A stretch of 64,000 bases of DNA, taken from Hyphomonas neptunium ATCC 15444. GTDB lineage: Bacteria > Pseudomonadota > Alphaproteobacteria > Caulobacterales > Hyphomonadaceae. This document shows, piece after piece, positions 34,003-42,979 of this stretch. Position 1 is the first letter of the stretch, and every line of letters begins with the position of its first letter. Made by a program: the position numbers and the translations under genes. Under the pieces are notes generated by a model that was not told the origin of the DNA, made no database searches, and was given only the letters and a program-made list of their open reading frames with translations. The stretch lies in NCBI RefSeq assembly GCF_000013025.1, contig NC_008358.1, forward strand, positions 2,542,001 to 2,606,000, written 5' to 3'.

Positions 34003-36636
34003 TCAGAAGCGGTACTCATACTGCACCCAGGCCGAGCGGGGTTTTCCGTTCCAGCCGTATTGGCGATAATATGCACTGTCGTTGACGCCGATCTCGCCGC
34101 GCACAACGGCTCTGTCGAGCGTCAAGGAAGCACCGCCAGAGTATCGCTCATAGTAACCTTCATCGAGCAGATTCACGCCGCGGATCAGAATGCGGTGTTG
34201 ACGGTCCTCGCCGAAGAAATACTGAATGGAGCCATTGAGCACGAAGTAATCGCCAAAATTTACATCGTCGACTACGCGGTTGCCATCCGCGTCAACCAGG
34301 CGAGCCGCTGTCGTTGGAGCGTGAGCCCACTCCGCACCCTGAAGGCGCGGGTTGAGCGCAAATATCCATTGCTCGGTCGGCTTGTAGGTCAGCAGCGCTG
34401 ATAGTGTCCATTCTGGACGTTCGCCAGATTGGCGCTTTTCATCTGATCCCGCAGCACCCGGTGTAACGAAATCGAGATCCGTCGTTGTGCCATCAAGGCG
34501 CGCAGGAAGGCCGAACACCGGATTGGGCTCAAGAGAGTCCATCATGGTATAGGAAAGGTCCCCGGAGAATGCGCCATAATCGAATGCCAGATCGACCGTG
34601 AACCCCTCAATTTCCTGGATCGCGCGCGTGTTGACCGCGACAACTTCTGCGCCATCGAGCCCGCTGCTTGCGGCTGTGGAGCAGAACGCATCGGGAGGAA
34701 CAATGTTCTCGCGGTTGCGATTGATGATGTCGAGATCGAATGGGTTTCCTTCGTATTGAAGGCAGACTGACTCTACCGACCGTGTGCCGAAGAGATTTTC
34801 AATATCTGTCTGAAAGTAGCCCAGCTCGATGTTGAATGTCGCATCACCGAATGTGCCGTCCATCCCGAAGCCGGCATTGAGGGCTTCGACTGACTGCGGC
34901 TCAAGCCCAGGATTGAGATTTTGATTGGCCCCATAGGCGCCTATCTCGTCAATCTTGGGAGCGGAGTAGGATGTACCGCCACTGGCGCGCGCGTAAAATC
35001 CGGCCGGAAGATTCTGGCGAAGGCCGACCTTGTAGATCATTTGGTCATCGAAGCCGTCATTGAAATCCTGACGGATTGCGAAAGAACCGTTGAGCCCCTC
35101 CAGAACCGGGAGGCTGAGACGCAGATCGCCATAGACGCCGGTCGTGGTGACCTTGGTATCCTTGACCCCGAAAGAGTCATCGGAGGCATCTTCATAGGCT
35201 GTGTACTGAAGGCCACCAACAACTTCGACCAGGTCATTGAGCCGATAGGTGCCGCGGGCATTGATGCCGTAATCAATATAGCCTGACCGGCGATTGTCCG
35301 TAGATCCAAAGCCCTTGACCGGAGTATTGTCTCCAAAAGACGTCGTCGTCTCAACCATGTATCCGATAGGCGCGCCGATCGGGAACGGATTTTGAACTGT
35401 TCCATACGCTTGCCCGAAATAGGGGCTGTTGGGGTCTTGGTTCACCATCCAACCATTCTGCGCGCTGGTCGCCGCTCCGCCCGTCGTGCCATAAGGATTT
35501 GTGACACATCCAGCCGAAAGATTTGGCACAGTCGCCGCAAATGCCTCGAATTGGGCTGCGGAAGCGAAATCGGTAATCCCCTGTTCGGAAGCAAGCGCAC
35601 GCACATTTTCCGGCAAGTCCTGAAGACGGGGCGTGCGGCAGACGCGAGCCAAAACTTCGTGATTTTTCAGCTGAGGCTTCTGCCAGTGGGAGTCAACTTC
35701 GATCCGGAAATTGTCCGAGAACGACTTCTCGTAGTTTGCGGTATAGATCGGGAACTCCGTGAAGTTCTGCGCAAATACTGTCGAGTTTGGGAAGGAGTCA
35801 TGGAAATCGATGGTCGAGAAGCTCGCTCCGAGGCGGAGCTCCGAAGTTGCATCAATTTGCCAGAGGTATTTAGCGCCCAGGCTGTTGAAGTCATAGGGAT
35901 ATGGCTGAAATCCGCCAAGCGCGAGGACGTTGTCCCCGAAAGCAGAAACATCGAAGAGTTCATGTGCATCGGAATGATAGGAGCGGCCATAGACGAGGAA
36001 GCTATGCTTTCCTTCCGCATCAATCGGCATAGACACGTTGCCATAAATCTCGCGCGTCTTGAACGAACCGCCATAGACACCGATTTGACCCTTTTTGGTG
36101 CCATCCGGTTCTTTTGTCTTTACACTGACGACACCCAACCCACCGTTTGATCCAAAGTACAACGATTGGCCGCCGCGATAGACTTCGACACTATCAATCA
36201 TGCGCGGATCAATGGCCGTGGCTGGCCAAAGATCTTCTGACGGGCTGGACCGGTCAAAGTAGGGAACGCCGTCGACCAGCAACAGCGTGTCCCGGTCAGT
36301 TCCGCCGTCAATGCGGATCGTGAATTCGCCTTCATCAGGCGAGTAACCGATGTTGGCACCGCGGATCAGACCGGCTGCGGCCTCGCCGAAATTTGTAAAC
36401 CCGCCGGTTTCGATTTTTTCAGCATCAATCAACTGAACCTGATTGCCGAACTGAACCATATCAATCGCCAGGGGCGTCGCTTCGTCCACGCGGCGGCCCT
36501 CGACCAGCACCGTGCTGAGGCGGGCTTCATCTTCTTCTGCAGCCTCGGTCTGCGCCATGACAGGCGCAGCAAAACTGGCCGAAACCAATACGGCCCCGAC
36601 ACTCCACAACAGTTTCTTTCTCAGATCGTATATCAC
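34003..36636 (-). CDS. TonB-dependent receptor of the PhoD/PhnDCE island
   Basis: The GTG at 36636 is chosen because GGAGG lies seven bases upstream; this gives 877 residues with signal peptide SVGAVLVSASFAAPVMAQ. The plug domain has the TonB-box-like STVLVEGRR, DRDTLLLVDGVPYF and VEVYRGGQSLYFGSNGGLG. The barrel ends in WVQYEYRF with terminal Phe. It is a different subtype from the other two receptors in the window. Phosphatase phoD follows it, and a divergent HAD phosphatase gene shares the 201-bp upstream region, which contains an RpiR-type operator candidate. Import of a phosphorylated organic compound is inferred from this setting only. Confidence 0.9.
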   Translation of the reverse strand: MIYDLRKKLLWSVGAVLVSASFAAPVMAQTEAAEEDEARLSTVLVEGRRVDEATPLAIDMVQFGNQVQLIDAEKIETGGFTNFGEAAAGLIRGANIGYSPDEGEFTIRIDGGTDRDTLLLVDGVPYFDRSSPSEDLWPATAIDPRMIDSVEVYRGGQSLYFGSNGGLGVVSVKTKEPDGTKKGQIGVYGGSFKTREIYGNVSMPIDAEGKHSFLVYGRSYHSDAHELFDVSAFGDNVLALGGFQPYPYDFNSLGAKYLWQIDATSELRLGASFSTIDFHDSFPNSTVFAQNFTEFPIYTANYEKSFSDNFRIEVDSHWQKPQLKNHEVLARVCRTPRLQDLPENVRALASEQGITDFASAAQFEAFAATVPNLSAGCVTNPYGTTGGAATSAQNGWMVNQDPNSPYFGQAYGTVQNPFPIGAPIGYMVETTTSFGDNTPVKGFGSTDNRRSGYIDYGINARGTYRLNDLVEVVGGLQYTAYEDASDDSFGVKDTKVTTTGVYGDLRLSLPVLEGLNGSFAIRQDFNDGFDDQMIYKVGLRQNLPAGFYARASGGTSYSAPKIDEIGAYGANQNLNPGLEPQSVEALNAGFGMDGTFGDATFNIELGYFQTDIENLFGTRSVESVCLQYEGNPFDLDIINRNRENIVPPDAFCSTAASSGLDGAEVVAVNTRAIQEIEGFTVDLAFDYGAFSGDLSYTMMDSLEPNPVFGLPARLDGTTTDLDFVTPGAAGSDEKRQSGERPEWTLSALLTYKPTEQWIFALNPRLQGAEWAHAPTTAARLVDADGNRVVDDVNFGDYFVLNGSIQYFFGEDRQHRILIRGVNLLDEGYYERYSGGASLTLDRAVVRGEIGVNDSAYYRQYGWNGKPRSAWVQYEYRF

Positions 36637-36805
36637 CGTCACCCCTCCGAGGTTCAGGCTGAACCGGACCGCGCCGGTACAGCCGCAAATGCTTGGCGCA
36701 GGTCTTCTCACCGCGCAGGAGTTGGGTTACCGGCACATTGTGACGCCGCAGTGAAGCTTCTGTAATCCTAATATAAATTTTTCTCATTTTGAATTTTCTG
36801 TATTT

Positions 36806-36822
36806 TGAAGATTATTCAATTC
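36806..36822. promoter_or_regulatory. Candidate RpiR operator, site 1 (HAD/TonB receptor divergent region)
   Basis: TGAAGATTATTCAATTC contains the dyad TTGAA-N5-TTCAA and is 15 of 17 bases identical to the site at 38607-38623 read on the other strand; both are followed by (T)GTTTA. It sits 15 bases before the HAD gene ATG, where a bound regulator could block transcription or translation start. Confidence 0.65.
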
Positions 36823-36837
36823 GTTTAAAGCGGCCGC

Positions 36838-37623
36838 ATGAAGAATGTGATCCCGCTTGAAGGCACCCGAATTCGCGAGTCAGTATCCATCATCAGATCG
36901 GCCGGCGGCTTTATCGTCGACTGGGATGGATGCTGCGCCATAGACAATGTTCTTGTTCCGGAAGCGGCGGAGTTCCTTCGCGCTGTTCAACCGAGGCTCG
37001 TCATACTCTCCAATAATTCCACGAACACTATGGAGGATATTCACGCGATTCTGAAACAGTCAGGCATCGCTCTCAAGCCCGACCGTGTCCTGCTTGCCGG
37101 CGTCTCCGCCATTCGGCATGCAGCAGCAAAGGGATGGAAGCGCGCCATGATACTTGGCAGTCCTGCAATGAAGGCCTATGCGTTGCGATGCGGTCTGGAA
37201 GTGGTTCGGGAAGAGGCGCAGGTTGTTATCGTCATGCGCGACACACGCCTTACCTACGCCGCGCTGGAGCGGGCCGCCAATTGCCTTGCCGGTGGCGCGA
37301 GCGTCATCCTCGCCAATCCCGATGGTTCGCATCGCGGCGCAAATGCCCGTATACGGCCGGAAACCGGCGCGATCTTCGCCGCACTGAGCGCAGCCGTCGA
37401 TCTGTCAGAAACTTCAGTTGAAACAATCGGCAAGCCATCTCCTGCCCTGTTTACGGAAGCCTGCCGAATCCTGGGCACCCAACCTGCCAGGACAATCATG
37501 CTGGGGGACAATCCCGCAACGGATATTGATGGCGCGCGCAAGCTTGGCATGCCGGCATTACTGGTGACGCCGTCGCCGGCAGCCTTCTTCCAATCGCTCT
37601 TGGAAACCCTTAGAAACGCTTGA
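36838..37623 (+). CDS. HAD-superfamily phosphatase, class IIA (NagD-like)
   Basis: A 261-residue HAD hydrolase. Motif I is DWDGC with nucleophile Asp28 and acid/base Asp30. Motif II is LSNNSTNT. The C2 cap lies in the middle (residues 75-185), Lys in IGKPSP provides motif III, and GDNPATDIDGA motif IV. The length suits NagD-type sugar-phosphate or p-nitrophenylphosphatases acting in the cytoplasm. It is divergent from the TonB receptor and convergent with the RpiR gene, whose 3' end it overlaps by 14 bases. A natural reading is that it dephosphorylates the compound imported by PhnDCE; the substrate is not known. Confidence 0.88.
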   Translation: MKNVIPLEGTRIRESVSIIRSAGGFIVDWDGCCAIDNVLVPEAAEFLRAVQPRLVILSNNSTNTMEDIHAILKQSGIALKPDRVLLAGVSAIRHAAAKGWKRAMILGSPAMKAYALRCGLEVVREEAQVVIVMRDTRLTYAALERAANCLAGGASVILANPDGSHRGANARIRPETGAIFAALSAAVDLSETSVETIGKPSPALFTEACRILGTQPARTIMLGDNPATDIDGARKLGMPALLVTPSPAAFFQSLLETLRNA

Positions 37624-38512
37624 TCGAGAGTACGTCAAACGTTTCGCGAAGCGTTTCCGTGGCGCGGTCGTAGTCAGCCATTGCGAGAGCGGCAATCAGC
37701 GTATCTATCACGCACAGCTGTGCAATCCGGCTGGTCATGGCTTCGGTACGAAAACGTGTCTCGCGCGACATCGTGTAGAGTTTGATGTCGGCATAGGCCT
37801 GGATTGGAGAGTTGGCAAAATTCGTAATGACGATCGTTTTTGCACCCGCTTCATGCGCCAACCGGGTTGCCGACAATGTCTCGTGAGTTGCACCGGAGTG
37901 GGATATGGTCAGTACGGCAACATTCGGCCCGGTGCGGGATGCGCTGATCGCCTGGATGTGGCTATCGACCACGACTCTAGCATCAATCCCAATCCGCAAC
38001 ATGCGATACTGAGCGTCCTCTGCAACCGGTGCGGACGAGCCTATTCCGTATATCTCTATGCGATCTGCTGCGCGGATTGTTTCAACTGCAAGATCAATTG
38101 CATCTGCATCGACCACCGATAACGTATCGCGTAACGCCTGGACGCCAGCATGGAACATCTTCCGGCAAATTGTATTTGTATCGTCGCCGCGCTGCAGATC
38201 CTCCTGAATGAATTGCACCGGCTGTACTGTATCCTGCGCAAGGCTGAGCTTGAGCTGCTGGAAACCCGTCAAGCCCAACTGCCGACAGAAATTGACGACG
38301 CTGCCATCACTCGCCCCCGTCTCCGACGCCAATTCGGTCACCGACATGCCAACCACCCGGCGAGGGTTTTCCAGTACGAATTCGGCAATTGAGCGCGTGC
38401 TGGGACCGAGGGATGCCTGGCGCACCCGAATACGGCTCAGCACATTGCTGACGACCGAAGTATCCTTGCTGGACGGGCGAGCAGGTTTGGCCCCTTTCAC
38501 TACTTTTGACAT
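37610..38512 (-). CDS. RpiR-family regulator (HTH + SIS sugar-phosphate sensor)
   Basis: A 300-residue regulator. The N-terminal HTH_6 domain includes RSIAEFVLENPRRVVGMSVTE and the recognition region TGASDGSVVNFCRQLGL. The C-terminal SIS domain (IEIYGIGSSAPVAEDAQYRM, VLTISHSGATHETL) binds phosphosugar-like effectors in known members. A basic linker precedes the HTH. It lies between the HAD gene (convergent, 14-bp 3' overlap) and phnD (divergent, 198 bp). The two near-identical 17-bp sites found in its own intergenic region and in that of HAD/TonB receptor are the best candidates for its targets, and make an autoregulated local regulon likely. Confidence 0.9.
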   Translation of the reverse strand: MSKVVKGAKPARPSSKDTSVVSNVLSRIRVRQASLGPSTRSIAEFVLENPRRVVGMSVTELASETGASDGSVVNFCRQLGLTGFQQLKLSLAQDTVQPVQFIQEDLQRGDDTNTICRKMFHAGVQALRDTLSVVDADAIDLAVETIRAADRIEIYGIGSSAPVAEDAQYRMLRIGIDARVVVDSHIQAISASRTGPNVAVLTISHSGATHETLSATRLAHEAGAKTIVITNFANSPIQAYADIKLYTMSRETRFRTEAMTSRIAQLCVIDTLIAALAMADYDRATETLRETFDVLSIKRF

Positions 38513-38606
38513 TCTGTATCCGGTCCTTTGCGCGCTGGACGCCTAGAGTTCTCAGGCTTCACAACCTATGCAGGACTCTATGGGAAAACGAAATCTATCA
38601 TAAACA

Positions 38607-38623
38607 GAATTGAATAAAATTCA
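38607..38623. promoter_or_regulatory. Candidate RpiR operator, site 2 (rpiR/phnD divergent region)
   Basis: GAATTGAATAAAATTCA holds the dyad TGAAT-AAA-ATTCA. Its reverse complement equals site 1 (36806-36822) at 15 of 17 positions. It is 88 bases before phnD and 95 before the regulator gene. Confidence 0.65.
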
Positions 38624-38710
38624 TAAAACAAGAGAAAATTACCCGATCCGTCATATTTGTGTTGCCGCTTGCCGGTACGCCTTTCCTGAGTTTTCCAGGG
38701 AATACCCGCG

Positions 38711-39634
38711 ATGCGCCAGATCCTCAGCTTCGTCTGTTTGTGCCTGTTGGTCCTGGCTCAGGCGAACGCGCAGATCCGGGACGGAAGCCCTGCTCGACCG
38801 CTGGAGGTCATCCTAATTCCGGCCGATGGCGGTACTGAAGATGGCACCAAGGCGGATTTTCTCCCTCTGTTCGATGCGATAACCCAAGCCAGCGGGCTCT
38901 CTTTCCGCGTCCGCGTCGGCCAGAGTTATGGCGCTGCCATTGAAGCGGTGTGCACGGGTCTGGCTGACATTGCCTGGCTTGGCCCCGTCTCCTATCGCGA
39001 GGCTCGGGACCGGGGCTGCGTTGAACTTCTGGCCGTTGAGTCAACCGGTGGAAGCGCGACGTATTACGCTGGCATCTTTGCGCTGAAGGAGTCCGGAATT
39101 ACCTCTTCTGCGGAGCTCAACGGAAAATCCGTTGCCTTTGGCCCTCCCCAGTCGGCGAGCTCATTCGTATTTCCTGCAAGCATTCTTTTGGAATCCGGTA
39201 TTGATCCGCTCAAGGATATTTCCGAGGTCCGTATTGGTGACAGCCACACGAGTGGACTTATGGCCCTCGACAATGGATTGGTGGACGCCGCCGCTGCTTC
39301 GTTTGTATCGTTTGAGCGCGCGGCAAATTCCGGCGCAATTGATCCGTCGCGCTTTCGGGTAATTGGCCGCTCCAGGCCTATCCCCAATCCGCCGCTGGTC
39401 GTTGCGCAGTCCATGCCTGGTGCCACATCGGCAAAGCTGCGGAGCATCGTCAGCCGGCTTCACGAGCTACCTGGCATTCGCCCGGAAGATATTCGCGGCT
39501 ATGGTGGCAAACAGGTCGACCGCTACGATACCACGCTTACAGATTCCGACTTCGACACCGCTTTCTCCCCAGTGGAAAAGATCGACGCTACCTTTACGGC
39601 CGCCATGATCCGCCGCGCAGGCACATACCGCTAA
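38711..39634 (+). CDS. phnD: PhnD-type periplasmic binding protein (phosphonate/phosphoester ABC transporter)
   Basis: A 307-residue secreted binding protein with signal peptide ending QANAQ. The PhnD hallmark GLADIAWLGPVSYREARD is near residues 82-99, and ALKESGITSSAELNGKSVAFG and ASFVSFERAA follow. The family binds phosphonates such as 2-aminoethylphosphonate, but some members bind phosphite or phosphate esters. The pocket residues cannot be ranked by eye. Its TAA overlaps the phnC ATG by one base. No phosphonate-degrading gene (C-P lyase, phosphonatase, PhnY/PhnZ) is found nearby, so the name reflects homology only. Confidence 0.88.
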   Translation: MRQILSFVCLCLLVLAQANAQIRDGSPARPLEVILIPADGGTEDGTKADFLPLFDAITQASGLSFRVRVGQSYGAAIEAVCTGLADIAWLGPVSYREARDRGCVELLAVESTGGSATYYAGIFALKESGITSSAELNGKSVAFGPPQSASSFVFPASILLESGIDPLKDISEVRIGDSHTSGLMALDNGLVDAAAASFVSFERAANSGAIDPSRFRVIGRSRPIPNPPLVVAQSMPGATSAKLRSIVSRLHELPGIRPEDIRGYGGKQVDRYDTTLTDSDFDTAFSPVEKIDATFTAAMIRRAGTYR

Positions 39635-40419
39635 TGACAGACGAACCTGCTTTGGAGAGCGCCGCCCTTCCTGTCCTTTGTCTGGAAAACACGAGCGCGG
39701 TTTATGCGGGTGGAGTTGTCGCGTTAAGCCGCTTTAATCTCGAAGTTCAGGCCGGAGAGTTTTGCGTCATTCTCGGGCCGTCAGGTTCAGGGAAGTCCAC
39801 ACTGCTACGTCTCATCTCTGGCCTTGTCCCGACCAGCAGCGGCACTGTCACTATTGGCGGCATAAAGATGGCGCCCCCCACACGCCGTAAGGCCCGCCAG
39901 CGCCTTGGCATGGTGCATCAGGATCATGGGCTGATCGATCGGCTGAGCGTTCTGGATAATGTAATGGCTGGCTGCGCGGGCAGCCTTCCATTCTGGAGAC
40001 TGATGCTCCGGATGTATCCACGCCCGGTCGTGGATGCTGCGTGCCAGCTGCTTGATGAAGTTGGGCTAACTGAGGCGCAAGCCAACCGGCGCGCACGGGA
40101 GCTTTCCGGAGGGCAGCGCCAGCGCGTAGGCATTGCCCGCGCCCTAATGGGAACCCCTTTACTTATTCTTGCGGACGAGCCGGTGGCAAGTCTGGACCCG
40201 CAAACTTCGCGTATCATCCTCGCCCTGCTCCGGCGGGCGGCAAAGGATCGCGGCATCGCGGTTCTTTGTTCGTTGCATCAGATGGATCTGGCGCGCGAAT
40301 TTGCAGATCGTATCGTCGTCATGAGAAACGGACGCCCGGTGTTTAATGACTGCCCGGCCGAGTTGTCAGGCTTTCTGGAACGCTCTGCGATCCCCCCCAA
40401 AAGGAGCGGCGCAGCATGA
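39634..40419 (+). CDS. phnC: PhnC-type ABC transporter ATPase
   Basis: A 261-residue ATP-binding subunit. Walker A is GPSGSGKST near residues 49-57, the Q-loop MVHQDHGLID, the signature LSGGQRQRVGIARAL, and Walker B LLILADEPVASLD, followed by the switch His in SLHQMD. All catalytic residues are intact. It should drive import with the PhnD binding protein and PhnE permease. The gene overlaps phnD by one base and phnE by four (ATGA), giving one tightly coupled operon. Confidence 0.93.
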   Translation: MTDEPALESAALPVLCLENTSAVYAGGVVALSRFNLEVQAGEFCVILGPSGSGKSTLLRLISGLVPTSSGTVTIGGIKMAPPTRRKARQRLGMVHQDHGLIDRLSVLDNVMAGCAGSLPFWRLMLRMYPRPVVDAACQLLDEVGLTEAQANRRARELSGGQRQRVGIARALMGTPLLILADEPVASLDPQTSRIILALLRRAAKDRGIAVLCSLHQMDLAREFADRIVVMRNGRPVFNDCPAELSGFLERSAIPPKRSGAA

Positions 40420-41438
40420 CGGCGATCGCCAACCCGCCGGTTGATCGATTGCCCAATGTCTGGCGCCGAAAGCCAGTATTTGGCGTACGTTCACTGATCT
40501 TTCTGATTGCGGGACTGATATTCATGATCTGGTCTGCTCCGCGCGTGGAGCTAGGTGTTCTGACCGGCAATGCCGGGGAATTGATTGCGTCCCTGGCGGG
40601 CAGGCAGGACACTTCGCAGATCGAACGCGGCCTGACATCTATTTCCGACAAGATGTTTCCCATTGTTTTAGACGAGCGCACTCTGCTTTCGGCAGATAAT
40701 ATTCCAGGCGACAATAAGCTTCCTGTCTTCGCATATGTTGAGCGATCATTTACTCAGGAAACGGCGCTCAATCCCGAAACACTGGAAATTGAAACGCGCC
40801 AAATACCTCAAAATGTCCTTGTACAGCCATTCGGATATGTCTTCTATGTTTGCAGCAAGATGCTTCAATCGATTGAAATGGCCATCTGGGCGAGCGTGAT
40901 TGCCATGGTTGCCAGCCTACTGCTGATGCCGTTAGCGGCAATGAATTTTACGCCTCACCCGCTGATCCGCGCTGGCGTGCGCGCTTTCGTTTCCTTCACA
41001 CGAACAATTCCTGAGCTTGTCAGCGCTCTGTTTCTCGTCCTTCTGTTTGGCTTTGGTCCGGTCGCCGGAATTTTGGCTTTGGCTATCCACAGCATTGGAT
41101 TCCTGGCAAAATTCTATGCCGAGGAAGTAGAGACCGCCGATATCCGTCCTCAGGAAGCGCTCACTGCACTTGGCGCTGGCCCGCTGACCGTTCTCCGGAT
41201 TGCGGTTATCCCGAATGTGATCCCCTCATTCGTCGCGCTTACACTTTATGTGGTTGACCGCAATATCCGCATGGCAACCGTTATCGGGCTCGTAGGCGCC
41301 GGAGGTATCGGGCAAGAATTGAAGGGCCGCTTCGATATGCTCCAATACGGCCATGTCGGCACGATCCTGCTGATCATTTTCATCACGGTTTTAATCCTGG
41401 ATTTCATTTCGGGAAACCTGCGGCGCCACACTATTTGA
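40416..41438 (+). CDS. phnE: PhnE-type ABC transporter permease with large N-terminal loop
   Basis: A 340-residue inner-membrane permease. Residues 24-43 form a first membrane helix, followed by a loop of about 100 residues rich in polar residues that lies outside the membrane. Five further helices carry the binding-protein-dependent motif EALTALGAGPLTVLRIAVIP, which contacts PhnC. E. coli-type PhnE is about 260-275 residues, so the extra length is mostly the loop between the first and second helix. It could contact PhnD or another periplasmic partner such as PhoD. It ends 56 bp from the convergent antiporter gene. Confidence 0.9.
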   Translation: MTAIANPPVDRLPNVWRRKPVFGVRSLIFLIAGLIFMIWSAPRVELGVLTGNAGELIASLAGRQDTSQIERGLTSISDKMFPIVLDERTLLSADNIPGDNKLPVFAYVERSFTQETALNPETLEIETRQIPQNVLVQPFGYVFYVCSKMLQSIEMAIWASVIAMVASLLLMPLAAMNFTPHPLIRAGVRAFVSFTRTIPELVSALFLVLLFGFGPVAGILALAIHSIGFLAKFYAEEVETADIRPQEALTALGAGPLTVLRIAVIPNVIPSFVALTLYVVDRNIRMATVIGLVGAGGIGQELKGRFDMLQYGHVGTILLIIFITVLILDFISGNLRRHTI

Positions 41439-41494
41439 TCTGGCCCCTTTCGCTTGCCAAACCGCGCCAGGTTTCATCGCCCGGCGGGTGGCCC

Positions 41495-42805
41495 CTATTT
41501 GACATCGCGTTCCGTGGCACGGGACAATGCAAATCCTGCGCTTAGTCCGTGAATGATCGTCGATGAGAAAATCAGGAGCACGGTGATGGTCCAAAGGGCT
41601 TTGAGCCCTTCAAAATCCGGAAGATGCGACTGAGCATATGCCAGATAGTACACCGAGCCGATCCCCTTGATGCCATAGGCAGCGGTCACGAATTTCTGCC
41701 GTCCGTTCAGGCCAGTGCCCGACAAGGCCAACCAGCCGACAACAGGGCGGACTACAAAAATCAACAGGATCACGAGCAGAACATATTCGAACTTCAGATC
41801 GGCCAGAACGCCTGGCATCACAGCGCCCAGCCCAATAAGCAGTATTGCTGTCAGCGTATGCTCCAAGGCCTGGATGAAGCTGTAAAGCCTACCGTGGAAC
41901 TTATCTTCGGCGCTTTGCTGCCGCAGCATCGCGCCCGCCACAAAGACGGCGATAAAACCATACCCTTCAGCAAGCTCTGCGGCGCCATATGTCAGTACAA
42001 TACCAGTAAGCGCTAGAATGTCCGCCTGCGTTTCTGAAAGCGGATTATTCCGGGGTAACCGGAAAACGATATGTCCGAGCATCTTTCCCAGTACGATACC
42101 GACGATCACACCAACGACTATCTTATAGAGAACATCGCGAGCGACCCACTCCATAAGCAAATCGGAGCTTAGCGTTCCTGCCGCAATCATCGTGATGCCA
42201 AGGTATACGAATGGAAATGCCAATCCGTCGTTCAAACCTGCTTCAGTGGTAAGGGCAAATCGCACAGGATGCTCCTTGCCCTGACTTGGCGGCCCAACCT
42301 GGACATCTTTAGCGAGAACCGGGTCAGTTGGCGCGATAACTGCGCTCAACAATACCGCTGCCGGCAGAGCGAGACCCACGAGCAAAGTGCCCGCCAGAAT
42401 TGTCAGGAGCATCGTCGCCGGCATCAAGATCAGAAGAAGCCGGACAGTCGATCGCCATTTTCCTTTGGCTGTGATGTTGTCGATGCTGAGCCCAACGCCG
42501 AACAGCCCTATGATAACGCAGAGCTCAGTGGAAACCTCCCAAAGCTTATTGGCGTTGAGCGGCGACAGCCAGTCTGCGAGGTCCGGCATCAGGAAAGACA
42601 GCGCGACCCCACCACTCATCAGCAAAGCAGATGAAGCAGGCTCTCTGCCGGAAAAGTATCGTGGGACCCAGTGGGACAGCAGGATGAGGGCACCGAGGGC
42701 GACCAACAGGATGTGGTAGGAACTGAACTCAAACATCTGGCTCATATATGCGTCATCAGCACCATCGGTGTGCATCCCTGACAAAAGAGAGTTATGGCTG
42801 CACAC
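41495..42805 (-). CDS. CPA1-type cation:proton antiporter (NhaP-like)
   Basis: The frame allows starts at GTG 42805, ATG 42775, 42745 and 42736; the family usually begins close to FEFSSYHILL, so 42745 (MSQMFEF, about 416 residues) is the best biological guess. Some twelve to thirteen hydrophobic segments are visible. The ion-site signature is SAVIAPTDPVLAKDVQVG, and EAGLNDGLAFPFVYLG supplies the ND pair typical of CPA1 exchangers. It should exchange Na+ or K+ for protons across the inner membrane. A perfect EcfG promoter lies upstream, so salt or general stress control is probable. Confidence 0.88.
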   Translation of the reverse strand: MCSHNSLLSGMHTDGADDAYMSQMFEFSSYHILLVALGALILLSHWVPRYFSGREPASSALLMSGGVALSFLMPDLADWLSPLNANKLWEVSTELCVIIGLFGVGLSIDNITAKGKWRSTVRLLLILMPATMLLTILAGTLLVGLALPAAVLLSAVIAPTDPVLAKDVQVGPPSQGKEHPVRFALTTEAGLNDGLAFPFVYLGITMIAAGTLSSDLLMEWVARDVLYKIVVGVIVGIVLGKMLGHIVFRLPRNNPLSETQADILALTGIVLTYGAAELAEGYGFIAVFVAGAMLRQQSAEDKFHGRLYSFIQALEHTLTAILLIGLGAVMPGVLADLKFEYVLLVILLIFVVRPVVGWLALSGTGLNGRQKFVTAAYGIKGIGSVYYLAYAQSHLPDFEGLKALWTITVLLIFSSTIIHGLSAGFALSRATERDVK

Positions 42806-42843
42806 CCCAAAGATCAGACGCGCACTCGAACAAGGCGGACATT

Positions 42844-42868
42844 AACGCATCAATGGAGACGGCGTTCC
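42844..42868 (-). promoter_or_regulatory. EcfG (general stress sigma) promoter of the antiporter gene
   Basis: On the minus strand, GGAAC (42864-42868), a 16-base spacer and CGTT (42844-42847) match the EcfG consensus exactly. Transcription would start near 42836, about 30-90 bases before the possible start codons. Confidence 0.75.
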
Positions 42869-42979
42869 CTCAAGCATCTAATGATACTTAGGAAATCTAT
42901 GTCCCCAGTGCGACGAAAACTATTGTAGAGTCAGAAAGTTAGAACAAATTCCCCAATTCTACTGGTTTATCGCCAGATC

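Noticed and set aside
38711-41438. Full phosphonate catabolism pathway next to PhnDCE
   Set aside because: No C-P lyase core, phosphonatase, PhnW/X/Y/Z or PtxD-like gene is present in the window, so phosphonate use is not claimed.
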